DNA of 64,000 bases from contig NZ_CP077091.1 in the NCBI RefSeq assembly GCF_014268595.2, forward strand, positions 3,746,001-3,810,000. Direction: 5' to 3'. The DNA is from Pseudomonas hamedanensis (GTDB lineage Bacteria; Pseudomonadota; Gammaproteobacteria; Pseudomonadales; Pseudomonadaceae). Numbering within the stretch: the stretch's first letter is position 1; each line of letters begins with the position of its first letter. The notes under the pieces are model-generated. The model did no database searches. It saw only the letters and a program-made list of their open reading frames with translations, and was not told where the DNA came from. A program made the position numbers and the translations under genes. Shown in pieces: positions 25,939 to 34,092 of the stretch.

Positions 25939-26718
25939 GTGACCCGATTTCCTTCTTCCTTAACCTCGCCCCAAAACGGCTGCCAAGGCTGCCAGGAAAG
26001 CGAGCCACTGCACTTCGATTTCGCCTTCGCCTATCAACCTATCGTTGACCTGCGCGACCAGTCCGTATTTGCCCATGAGGCACTGGTCCGGGGCGTGGCG
26101 GGCGAAGGCGCACTGTCGGTGTTAAATCAGGTTACAGAAGACAACCGCTACCGTTTCGACCAGCTCTGCCGGACCCGCGCCATCGAAGGTGCGGCCAGTC
26201 TTAATATGCAGACACACTTGTCGATCAATTTTTTGCCCAACGCCGTCTACCGTCCAGAGCTGTGCATCCGCAGCACGCTGGAGGCCGCCAGAAAACACAA
26301 CTTTCCGATCAACCGACTGATTTTCGAAAGCGTGGAAAGCGAGCATGTAGATAATTATCGCCATTTGACCAATATTCTGCGTGAATACCGCGAATTCGGC
26401 TTCAAGACCGCCATCGACGATTTCGGTGCCGGTTATTCGGGGCTCAATCTGCTGGCTGATTTCCAACCGGACCTGATCAAACTCGACATGGCGCTGATTC
26501 GCAATGTCGATCACGACCGTGTCCGCCAGGCGATCGTACGGGGGATTGTCACAATCTGTGCGGAGTTGGACGTTACAGTCATTGCCGAAGGCATCGAGAG
26601 CGCCGGGGAACGGGATTTTCTGGCGGACTGTGGAATATTTCTGATGCAGGGTTACTGGTTCGCCAAACCTGCATTCAAAGCCTTGGCCCAAGTGCCATCC
26701 GAGGCCTGGACGCGTTAA
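25939..26718 (+). CDS. rimA: EAL-domain cyclic-di-GMP phosphodiesterase, first gene of rimABK
   Basis: A 259-residue stand-alone EAL protein that hydrolyses cyclic di-GMP. The active-site set is intact: EALVRG, FESVESE, AIDDFGAGYSGLN, LIKLDMALI and VIAEGIES. The start is a GTG at 25939 with GGAG 7 nt upstream. In P. fluorescens SBW25 the operon rimA-rimB-rimK makes a module in which RimA and cyclic di-GMP tune RimK, and gene order here is identical. No membrane segment or sensor domain is present. Confidence 0.9.
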   Translation: MTRFPSSLTSPQNGCQGCQESEPLHFDFAFAYQPIVDLRDQSVFAHEALVRGVAGEGALSVLNQVTEDNRYRFDQLCRTRAIEGAASLNMQTHLSINFLPNAVYRPELCIRSTLEAARKHNFPINRLIFESVESEHVDNYRHLTNILREYREFGFKTAIDDFGAGYSGLNLLADFQPDLIKLDMALIRNVDHDRVRQAIVRGIVTICAELDVTVIAEGIESAGERDFLADCGIFLMQGYWFAKPAFKALAQVPSEAWTR

Positions 26719-26734
26719 CCGTTGGTTATTTTCA

Positions 26735-27214
26735 TTGAAGACATTTGATCATTTGACCGTTGTCGGTCTGCGCGAGTGGGTGGCGCTCCCGGGTCTGGGA
26801 GTCGCCGGTCTGCGCGCGAAGATCGACACCGGTGCCAGTACCTCCAGCCTGCACGCCACTGACATCGAGCCGTTCGAGCGCGACGGTGAAAAGTGGGTGC
26901 GTTTCACCGCGCATCTGGGCACGGTGGTGCAATTGCGTCACCGGCGTTGCGAAGCGCCGCTGGTCACGCGCAAGACCATTAAAAGCTCCAACGGCCATGC
27001 GCAAGTGCGCTACGTGATCAGCACCACCCTGGCCCTCGGCGACCGGGTCTGGCCGGTCGAGTTCACCCTTGCTTGCCGCAAGTCCATGCGCTATCGCCTG
27101 CTGCTGGGTTCCAAAGCCTTGATCGATGGTCAGTTGGTGGTCAATCCGGGCATCAAATATGTACAAGACAAGCCGGTGTTCCCGGTATCTACCTTTTCCA
27201 CAGGTGTTGCATGA
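26735..27214 (+). CDS. rimB: RimB retropepsin-like (ATP-dependent zinc protease family) protein
   Basis: A 159-residue protein with the aspartic-protease-like motif [13 protein letters not shown] (about 29-41). In P. fluorescens it regulates or processes the RimK-modified ribosomal protein S6 system. The start appears to be a TTG at 26735 with only a weak upstream GGTTAT, which would give low translation; there is no ATG before the conserved [15 protein letters not shown] region. The stop overlaps the rimK start as ATGA. Confidence 0.87.
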   Translation: MKTFDHLTVVGLREWVALPGLGVAGLRAKIDTGASTSSLHATDIEPFERDGEKWVRFTAHLGTVVQLRHRRCEAPLVTRKTIKSSNGHAQVRYVISTTLALGDRVWPVEFTLACRKSMRYRLLLGSKALIDGQLVVNPGIKYVQDKPVFPVSTFSTGVA

Positions 27215-28116
27215 AGATCGCTGTGCTGTCGCGAAACCCGCGTCTGTATTCCACCCGCCGTCTGGTTGAAGCCGGAACCGAGCGCGGGCATGAAATGGTG
27301 GTGATCGACACCTTGCGCGCCTACATGAACATCGCCAGCCACAAGCCGCAGATCCACTACCGCGGCAAACCGCTGGAAGGTTTCGACGCGGTGATTCCGC
27401 GGATCGGTGCATCGGTGACGTTTTATGGCTGTGCGGTGTTGCGCCAGTTCGAAATGATGGGGGTGTTCCCGCTCAACGAGTCGGTGGCCATTGCCCGCTC
27501 ACGGGACAAACTGCGTTCGCTGCAACTGCTGTCGCGCCGCGGCATCGGTCTGCCGGTAACCGGTTTTGCCCACTCGCCGGACGATATTCCCGATCTGATC
27601 GACATGGTCAACGGCGCACCGCTGGTAATCAAGGTATTGGAAGGCACCCAGGGCATCGGCGTGGTGCTGTGCGAAACCGCGACGGCGGCAGAGTCAGTGA
27701 TCGAGGCCTTCATGGGCCTGAAGCAAAACATCATGGTCCAGGAATACATCAAGGAAGCTGGCGGTGCGGACATCCGTTGCTTCGTCGTCGGCGACAAGGT
27801 GATTGCAGCGATGAAACGTCAGGCCAAACCGGGTGAATTCCGCTCCAACCTGCACCGTGGCGGCAGCGCCAGTCTGATCAAGATTACCCCGGAAGAACGC
27901 ATGACTGCGTTGCGCGCAGCCAAGGTCATGGGGCTGGCGGTGGCGGGGGTGGATATCCTGCGCTCCAATCACGGGCCGCTGGTCATGGAAGTGAATTCGT
28001 CGCCGGGCCTGGAAGGGATCGAGACCACCACCGGGAAGAATGTAGCGGGGATCATCATCGAACACCTGGAGAAGAATGGCGGGCCAAACATGACGCGCAC
28101 CAAGGGCAAGGGCTGA
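27211..28116 (+). CDS. rimK: Ribosomal protein S6 glutamate ligase
   Basis: A 301-residue ATP-grasp ligase that adds glutamates to the C-terminus of ribosomal protein S6. The N-terminus is [23 protein letters not shown]-grasp elements include [37 protein letters not shown] and the metal-binding [14 protein letters not shown]. The start at 27211 overlaps rimB by 4 nt, so RimB and RimK are translationally coupled. Confidence 0.95.
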   Translation: MKIAVLSRNPRLYSTRRLVEAGTERGHEMVVIDTLRAYMNIASHKPQIHYRGKPLEGFDAVIPRIGASVTFYGCAVLRQFEMMGVFPLNESVAIARSRDKLRSLQLLSRRGIGLPVTGFAHSPDDIPDLIDMVNGAPLVIKVLEGTQGIGVVLCETATAAESVIEAFMGLKQNIMVQEYIKEAGGADIRCFVVGDKVIAAMKRQAKPGEFRSNLHRGGSASLIKITPEERMTALRAAKVMGLAVAGVDILRSNHGPLVMEVNSSPGLEGIETTTGKNVAGIIIEHLEKNGGPNMTRTKGKG

Positions 28117-28132
28117 GGTCTGGCAAACAGAT

Positions 28133-28167
28133 AAAAAAAGGGCCGCACCCTGCCAAGGAGACGGCCC
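28133..28167 (-). terminator. Terminator of the tonB-exbB-exbD transcript
   Basis: GGGCCG (28140-28145) and CGGCCC (28162-28167) form a short GC stem around a 16-nt loop; on the minus strand it runs into a T-tract (A-run 28133-28139). It lies just beyond the exbD stop and between convergent operons. Confidence 0.7.
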
Positions 28168-28186
28168 CGGAAAATCGTCAATCCTG

Positions 28187-28588
28187 TTACCGCGCAGTAA
28201 TCACCGACAATTTGGTGATCCCTGCGCGCTCGATCGAAGCCATGGCTCGCGCCACTTCGCCGTAGTTCACCCCGTCATCGGCCTGCAACTGCACGCGCAC
28301 TTGCGGGTCCTTGGCCTTCGCCGACTGGAGACCCAACTCCAACAAGTCCGGCTGAATCTCATCCTTGTTGATAAACAGCTTGCCGGCAGCGTCAATGCTC
28401 ACCACCAGCGGATCCTTTTGCTCAACCGGCGCGACCGCCTCGGTCTTCGGCAAGTTGATCGGTATCGCATTGGTCAGCAGCGGCGCGGTGACGATAAACA
28501 CCACCAGCAGCACCAGCATCACGTCCACCAACGGCGTCACGTTGATCTCGCTAAGCACCTCGTCGCTGTCTTGCGTGGAGAAGGCCAT
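28187..28588 (-). CDS. exbD: ExbD, TonB-energising inner-membrane protein
   Basis: A 133-residue protein with a single N-terminal transmembrane helix containing the essential Asp (D22 in EINVTPLVDVMLVLLVVFIV) and a periplasmic domain ending in ITKLSVITAR. With ExbB it uses the proton gradient to drive TonB. It is the last gene of the operon, 1 nt after exbB. Confidence 0.94.
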   Translation of the reverse strand: MAFSTQDSDEVLSEINVTPLVDVMLVLLVVFIVTAPLLTNAIPINLPKTEAVAPVEQKDPLVVSIDAAGKLFINKDEIQPDLLELGLQSAKAKDPQVRVQLQADDGVNYGEVARAMASIERAGITKLSVITAR

Positions 28589-28589
28589 A

Positions 28590-29315
28590 TCAGGACGCCT
28601 CCTTCACTTTCGTTGCGTTGCCCGGCGCTGCAACCTTGTGCGCAGTCGGGTGGATCAGCACCATGAATGCACTCTTCTGCGCCAGGCTGTAGAAGTCGTG
28701 GGCGAAGTCATCAAGATCCGCCGCGGTCAGTTTCAAACGCCGTAAAAAGTAGTTGTAAACCAGCACCGCCGGCACCGCGACGGCGATACCCACACCGGTC
28801 GCAACCAGTGCCGCACCGATCGGGCCGGCCACGGTCTCGAGGCTCGCCGAACCGGCCGCGCTGATGCCCTTCAATGCTTCCATGATTCCCCACACCGTGC
28901 CGAACAGACCAATGAACGGCGAGGTGCTACCAATACTTGCGACGACTGCCAGCCCGGTTTCCAGCGAACGTCGCTCACGCACGATCTGCTGGCGCAAGGC
29001 GCGTTCCAGGCGATCCTGATGGTTGATCGCCTGGCTCAGATCACTGGTCTGCGGCGCCTCGCCCACCTGTATCGCCGCATACCCGGCCTGAGCCACCCGT
29101 GCCGCGGCGCCGGGCCGGGTTTCGCTCAGTTCGGCGGCAGCGTTCAGACTCGACGCCGCCCAGAAGCGCTTGTGGAACTGGCGGTCCTGCGCTTTCAGGC
29201 GCCCGAACTGCACAGCCTTGAGCAACGCCAGACCCCAGGTGGCGACGGAAAAAACCACCAGCAGCCAGATCACCGCGCTTTCGATGGATTCCAGTGGAGA
29301 TGCCAGTAACGTCAT
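28590..29315 (-). CDS. exbB: ExbB, TonB-energising proton channel protein
   Basis: A 241-residue MotA/TolQ/ExbB-family protein with three transmembrane segments (about 12-32, 120-145 and 165-190). Typical stretches are GSTSPFIGLFGTVWGIMEAL and GPIGAALVATGVGIAVAVPA. It forms the pentameric stator with ExbD. It lies between tonB and exbD. Confidence 0.94.
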   Translation of the reverse strand: MTLLASPLESIESAVIWLLVVFSVATWGLALLKAVQFGRLKAQDRQFHKRFWAASSLNAAAELSETRPGAAARVAQAGYAAIQVGEAPQTSDLSQAINHQDRLERALRQQIVRERRSLETGLAVVASIGSTSPFIGLFGTVWGIMEALKGISAAGSASLETVAGPIGAALVATGVGIAVAVPAVLVYNYFLRRLKLTAADLDDFAHDFYSLAQKSAFMVLIHPTAHKVAAPGNATKVKEAS

Positions 29316-29360
29316 GATGTGTTCCCTCGTGTAAACATTTCGCGCGAATTTGGTTTCGGT

Positions 29361-30158
29361 TTAATGAATCTTGAAATCGATGGGCACGCTGACCCAGCCG
29401 TCCTGGGCGACATCACCCTGCTTGGCCGGAACGAAACTCCAACGCTTTACGGCGTTGAGCGCGGCGTCGTCGAGTTGCTGCCGGCCACTGCTTTTTGCGA
29501 TCTGAATTTCGCCCGGTTTACCGCTGGCCAGCACGTGAACCCGTAACAACACCGTGCCTTCCCAACCGCGACGCTGGGCCAGCGACGGGTATTCCGGCGC
29601 CGGGTTTTTCAGGTACGCAGCGTTGGCTGATGCCGGCGTCACGGGCGGTGGCGCGGGTGGAGCGGGCGCGGCGACCGGCGCTGCCGGTTTCGGTGGTGCT
29701 GGCGGTTGCTCTACCGCTTTCTGCGCTGGTTTAGGCGCAGGTTTAACCACAGGTTTGGGTTTCGGGATCGGCTTGGGCGGAGGCGGTTTCACCGCCAACT
29801 CGTCCTCCACCGGCGCTGGCGGCTCGACCACAGGCGCCGGTGGCGGCACGACGGCCGGAGGCGCTGGTGGTGCCGGGCGTGAAAATTCGATAGTCATCGG
29901 TGGAATTTCCGGCGGCACGACGGGTAGCACCGGTGTCGGTTTCTGGCTGATCCAGTAGATCACCGCGCCATGCACCAGCAGCGCCAGCACGCCAAGCAAA
30001 ATGGTTTCGCGCCGGCTCAAAGTCCCCTTGGGCGCACGCTGCAAACGCAACTGCCCTAACGGCAGGCGGTGCGGCCGGCCGAGATCGACCAGTTCGCCAA
30101 CCGGCGATTGACGCCACAGCAATTCCCCTGCGCTGGCGGCGGTCTGGACATTGCCCAT
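29361..30158 (-). CDS. tonB: TonB energy transducer
   Basis: A 265-residue protein with a longer than usual cytoplasmic N-terminus (about 45 residues), one transmembrane anchor (ETILLGVLALLVHGAVIYWI), a Pro/Lys/Val-rich periplasmic spacer (about 80-170) and a C-terminal TonB domain (YPSLAQRRGWEGTVLLRVHV, AALNAVKRWSFVPAKQ). I see no Fur box upstream. With the receptor gene upstream in the same direction it looks dedicated to sulfur sources rather than iron. Confidence 0.92.
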   Translation of the reverse strand: MGNVQTAASAGELLWRQSPVGELVDLGRPHRLPLGQLRLQRAPKGTLSRRETILLGVLALLVHGAVIYWISQKPTPVLPVVPPEIPPMTIEFSRPAPPAPPAVVPPPAPVVEPPAPVEDELAVKPPPPKPIPKPKPVVKPAPKPAQKAVEQPPAPPKPAAPVAAPAPPAPPPVTPASANAAYLKNPAPEYPSLAQRRGWEGTVLLRVHVLASGKPGEIQIAKSSGRQQLDDAALNAVKRWSFVPAKQGDVAQDGWVSVPIDFKIH

Positions 30159-30431
30159 TGATTCACTCCCTGCGGTCTTTTGCGTTCGCTACAAAAACTG
30201 TCGATCCACCGTTTGTTGAATCCCCCACGGTCGATTGACGAGTCGATCATTGGGCCTTTCGCTTATCTCCGAAAGTAACCTTTGACGTTATAGTTAGGCA
30301 TTTATGGAATAAAAAACCGGTCATTTTTTCCAAAGCCGCACGCCGCGCGGGCTGCAGCGATGGCTGAAAAACCGCATGCTTTGCAGGCATCGAAAGTATT
30401 CACTCGCGGCATCAAAATCCGGCATCGCTCA
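30159..30431. other. Gap between the receptor gene and tonB
   Basis: 273 bp with no gene. The part at 30270-30320 is AT-rich and likely holds the minus-strand promoter of tonB-exbB-exbD. No intrinsic terminator for the receptor gene is clear, so readthrough is possible. Confidence 0.45.
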
Positions 30432-32792
30432 TCAGAAGTCATAGCGGCCGGTGACGCCAAGGGTCCGCGGCGTACCGAGCAGGCCTTCATAGCCGCCGTT
30501 GCCGCCCGTCCACAGGGTCGTGTAGTAGGTTTTGTCGAAGGCGTTTTTCAGCCACAGCGACACATCCCACTGCCCCTGATTGAAATCGCCGCGCAGGCCC
30601 GTGGAGAAGTTGACCACGGCGTAGCTGGGGATCTGGCCGTAATCGGAATCCTCGACCGTGCCCACCGCTTTGGAGCGGAACGCATAACTGCCGGTGACAT
30701 AAGGCTCGAAGCCGTTATCGAGATTCCATTTGTATTCGCCGTTGGCGTTGCCGATCCATTTCGACGCGCCGACCACTTGATGACCGCTGAGGTCGCAGGA
30801 GGCCGGTGCGCCAGGGGCCTGGCTGACTTCAGGCGGGCACGGCGCATCTTTGTAGGAGAGATAGCTGACGTCGTTATAGGAGCCGTTGAAATTCAGGGTC
30901 AGGCCACGCAGCGGCACCACCGTGCTTTCGAACTCGATGCCGCGCGAGCGCACCGAACCGGCGTTGGTCAGGTACTGCACGCGGTTCGCGGCGTCGTAGG
31001 CGTTGGTCTGGTAGGCGTTGACCTGCGTCCAGAACACGTTGGCGTTGAGTTGCAGTCGGTGATCCCACAGGGTGCTTTTGAAACCGAGTTCGGCGTTATT
31101 TGCGCGTTCGGTACCGATCAACAGCGAGTCGGCGCCAGCAGTCGGTGCAGAGCCGACGGCAAGGTTGACCCCGCCGGATTTTTCGCCGTGGGACAGCGTT
31201 GCGTAACCGAGCACGTCGTCGGTGATGCGATAGCTCAGATTGAGCAGACCGGAGGGGCTGGAGCTGTACTGATTCAAGTCACCGGAATCGTAGGCGCCGG
31301 CACGCCCCCGGCGCGCATTGGCTGCCGCGCCCGCCACCGCCACACCGCCGGACGGCGCGTTGCGGCTGACCCAGGCGTTTTTCTCTTCATAAGTGCCACG
31401 CACCCCGGCGGTGAAATCCAGGCGCTCGGTCAGGTGCCAGGTGCCTTGGGCAAACAGGGCGAAACTATCGGTCTTGATATGCCCATTGCCGACACTGGTG
31501 ACGTTAGCCAGCGCACCCGCCGGCGTGCCATTCCAGATATCGGCCTGCGGGCCGTACCAGGCGAAGGATTTGTTGTCCAGGTCCGAGCCGAAATAGTAGG
31601 CGCCAACGACGTAATCAAAGAACTCGCCCTTGGGCGAGGCCAGGCGAAATTCCTGTGAATACTGTTTGTCTTCCACCGACACGCCGGCGTTGTAACTGGC
31701 CGGCACGTTGAGGCCGTCGTCGTTGCGCGGGGTGAAGTTCCAGAAGCGATAGGAACTGATCGAGGTCAGGGTGAAGTCGCTCGGCAGCGTCCAGTTGGCT
31801 TCCACCGACGTGCCGCCCTGATGCACGGTGACGTGCTGCTCGTTGTCGAGATTGACCTTGCGGTGCCGGCCATTGACCAGCGTCGCCCCGGCCGTGCTGG
31901 CCCGCGATTCATATAGATTGACGCCGTTGATGGTCGGCCCGGTGTTGTAGAGCACGCGGGTGCCTGCACTGGAATCTTCTTCGTTGTAATCGCCGATCCA
32001 GCGCAGATTGAAATCTTCATTGGGCTTGAACAGCAACTGCGCACGGAAGCCCTCGCGCGAACCGCCGTTGAGGTCATGACCGTCGTATTCATTTTTGATG
32101 TCGCCGTCACTGCGCGTGCGATAAGCGGAAAAGCGTCCGGCCAGTTGATCGTTGAGCGGCCCGGAAATCGTGCCCTTGGTCTGAAAATAACCGTCCTCGC
32201 CCACCGATGTTTCGATGCTGCGCTCAGGCGTGAAACTGGGCGCGCGGGTACTGATGTTGATCACTCCGGCGGTGGTGTTTTTGCCGAACAGCGTGCCCTG
32301 CGGCCCACGCAGGACTTCGAGCTGTTCGATGTCCATCAGATCGAAGACCGCCATCCCCGGGCGCCCCAGATAAACGTTGTCGATGTACAAGCCGACGCTG
32401 CCTTCCAGGCCGTCACTTGCCGGGTTGTTGCCCAGACCACGGATCGACACGCTGGACTGGCGCGCGTGCATGTAGGCCACATTGACGCTGGGCACCAGTT
32501 GCTGCAAATCCTGAATCCGGTAGACCCGTTGCGCCTCAAGATTCTGCCCGCTGACCACGCTCATCGGCGTCGGCACGTCTTGCGAACTTTCCTCGCGGCG
32601 ACGGGTGGTGACGGTCACGGTTTCCAGTTGCGAACTGTTGGCCGCCGCCTTATCTGCCGGGACCGGCGGCGGGGTTTCGGCCTCGGCAGCATAACCGTGG
32701 GTCCAACTGGCGCTGCCTGCCAGCAACAGGGCCAGAGGCAGGCGTTTGAGCCGTCGGGGTGATGGGGGTGACTCGAGGTTCAACGGACTCAT
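30432..32792 (-). CDS. TonB-dependent outer-membrane receptor of the sulfur island
   Basis: A 786-residue receptor. A signal peptide (residues about 1-36, ending near THGYAAEA) is followed by a TonB box (LETVTVTTRRRE), a plug domain (SVSIRGLGNN, YIDNVYLGRPG, VLRGPQGTLFGKNTTAGVIN) and a 22-strand barrel ending in GVTGRYDF with C-terminal Phe. There is no N-terminal signalling extension. It lies between sulfatase and ats genes on one side and tonB-exbBD on the other, so I infer import of organosulfur compounds rather than siderophores. The ATG at 32792 follows GGAG. Confidence 0.9.
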   Translation of the reverse strand: MSPLNLESPPSPRRLKRLPLALLLAGSASWTHGYAAEAETPPPVPADKAAANSSQLETVTVTTRRREESSQDVPTPMSVVSGQNLEAQRVYRIQDLQQLVPSVNVAYMHARQSSVSIRGLGNNPASDGLEGSVGLYIDNVYLGRPGMAVFDLMDIEQLEVLRGPQGTLFGKNTTAGVINISTRAPSFTPERSIETSVGEDGYFQTKGTISGPLNDQLAGRFSAYRTRSDGDIKNEYDGHDLNGGSREGFRAQLLFKPNEDFNLRWIGDYNEEDSSAGTRVLYNTGPTINGVNLYESRASTAGATLVNGRHRKVNLDNEQHVTVHQGGTSVEANWTLPSDFTLTSISSYRFWNFTPRNDDGLNVPASYNAGVSVEDKQYSQEFRLASPKGEFFDYVVGAYYFGSDLDNKSFAWYGPQADIWNGTPAGALANVTSVGNGHIKTDSFALFAQGTWHLTERLDFTAGVRGTYEEKNAWVSRNAPSGGVAVAGAAANARRGRAGAYDSGDLNQYSSSPSGLLNLSYRITDDVLGYATLSHGEKSGGVNLAVGSAPTAGADSLLIGTERANNAELGFKSTLWDHRLQLNANVFWTQVNAYQTNAYDAANRVQYLTNAGSVRSRGIEFESTVVPLRGLTLNFNGSYNDVSYLSYKDAPCPPEVSQAPGAPASCDLSGHQVVGASKWIGNANGEYKWNLDNGFEPYVTGSYAFRSKAVGTVEDSDYGQIPSYAVVNFSTGLRGDFNQGQWDVSLWLKNAFDKTYYTTLWTGGNGGYEGLLGTPRTLGVTGRYDF

Positions 32793-32921
32793 GGCGCGGC
32801 TCCTGGTCAAAAAACACACAGACATCTTCAGCGCTGCATATTCTTTTAAGTTATTTATTTATGGATTTACAAATATTTACTGCATAAGAGATTGCCTTTA
32901 TAAGGAGTCGACGTAATGCAT

Positions 32922-32934
32922 ATCCAATGCATTT
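32922..32934. promoter_or_regulatory. Shared 13-bp element ATCCAATGCATTT, copy 1
   Basis: It lies in the 165-bp divergent region between the receptor gene and the LysR gene. The identical 13 bp, with ATATTTT 5 bp further on in both, is found inverted at 39116-39128 between atsR and atsB. An additional AATGCAT lies 11 bp upstream, making the dyad ATGCATATCCAATGCAT. Probably a binding site for a LysR regulator or another sulfur regulator. Confidence 0.5.
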
Positions 32935-32957
32935 CCCGGATATTTTTTATGTGAAAA

Positions 32958-33902
32958 ATGCATATCGATCTGCGCCAACTTCGTCACTTCATCGCCTTGG
33001 CTGAACAACGCAGCTTCGTCGCTGGCGCACAGGCGGTGAACCTGTCGCAGTCGGCGTTCAGCCGCAGTATTCAGGCGCTGGAACACAGCGTTGGCTGCCA
33101 GTTGGTCGACCGTGGGCGCAAGGAACTGCCGCCGACCAAACAGGGTCAGGTGCTGCTCGAACATGCGCGGCGACTGGTCAGCGGCGCGCAACAAATGGCC
33201 AACGAGATCAGCCAGTTCAATGGGCTTGAAGCCGGAGAATTACGTTTCGGTTGTGGGCCGGCGCCGGCAGCCGGATTGATTCCGCGCGCGATTGGCGCCT
33301 TCATCGGCCGTTACCCGAAAGCGCGCGTGCAGTTCCAGGTCGATGACTGGCAGAGCCTGAGCAAACGCCTGCTCAGCGCAGAGTTCGAATTCTTCGTCGC
33401 CGACACCCGGCAATTCGAGGCCGACCCGGATTACCTGACGCACCGATTGCGGCCGCGCAAATGGCATTTCTGCTGCCGCGCCGGGCATCCGCTGACGGCG
33501 TTTGCACGCGTCAGCGCCGAGCAGTTGATGAGTTATCCACTGGCAGTGAGCATTCGTCCGCCGAACCTGCGCAAGGTCATCGTCGACCTCAGCGGCCGCC
33601 CGGATTTCACGCCCAGCGTAGAGTGCGAAAACAGCTCCAGTCTGCTGAGCGTGGTGCTGCGTTCGGAGGCGATCGGGATTGTCGGCGCTTATTCCGATGC
33701 GCTGCATCTGGCCAAGGCTGAGCTGGTGTGCCTGAAGATCGAAGGCCTGGCCGATGATCTTGAGGAGCTGTACACCCGCTACGGGATCGTCAGCCGCGCG
33801 GGGTATCGATTGTCGCCGTTGGCCGAGGCGATGATTGAGCAGATCAAGGCGATTGATGCGATGGATGAGGAGGTGTGTTCGTTGGAGAATTTTGCTGTTT
33901 GA
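32958..33902 (+). CDS. LysR-family regulator 1 of the sulfur island
   Basis: A 314-residue LysR protein. The helix-turn-helix is residues 5-62 (HFIALAEQRSFVAGAQAVNL, SQSAFSRSIQALE) and the effector-binding domain about 92-300 (LRFGCGPAPAAGLIPRAIGA). It is divergent from the receptor gene, which it probably controls. It is clearly paralogous to the LysR gene at 36930-37850: both share DLRQLR, AFSRSIQ, FGCGPAPA, IEFF/FEFFxAD and CRxGHPL patterns. The ribosome-binding site before the ATG is weak. Confidence 0.9.
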   Translation: MHIDLRQLRHFIALAEQRSFVAGAQAVNLSQSAFSRSIQALEHSVGCQLVDRGRKELPPTKQGQVLLEHARRLVSGAQQMANEISQFNGLEAGELRFGCGPAPAAGLIPRAIGAFIGRYPKARVQFQVDDWQSLSKRLLSAEFEFFVADTRQFEADPDYLTHRLRPRKWHFCCRAGHPLTAFARVSAEQLMSYPLAVSIRPPNLRKVIVDLSGRPDFTPSVECENSSSLLSVVLRSEAIGIVGAYSDALHLAKAELVCLKIEGLADDLEELYTRYGIVSRAGYRLSPLAEAMIEQIKAIDAMDEEVCSLENFAV

Positions 33903-33910
33903 TCCATTGC

Positions 33911-33976
33911 TATCGCGAGCAGGCTCACTCCTACAGGTGACCGCGTTCCAATTGTAGGAGTGAGCCTGCTCGCGAT
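33911..33976. repeat. REP inverted pair (TGTAGGAGTGAGCCTGCTCG type)
   Basis: ATCGCGAGCAGGCTCACTCC plus TACA and its inverted copy, with an 18-bp spacer, follow the LysR stop directly. Confidence 0.9.
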
Positions 33977-34092
33977 GGCGGCAGCCCTTGCACCAATGCA
34001 ATCGCTGCATAAATCGCATTCCTCAAATGCACTTGCCGAACTCCCCCACCGAAAGCGAAAACCCTCACCTGTCCCATTGACCGGTGAACCCC

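Noticed and set aside
30159..30431. A Fur box before tonB
   Set aside because: The upstream region is AT-rich, but I could not find a credible GATAATGATAATCATTATC-like match.
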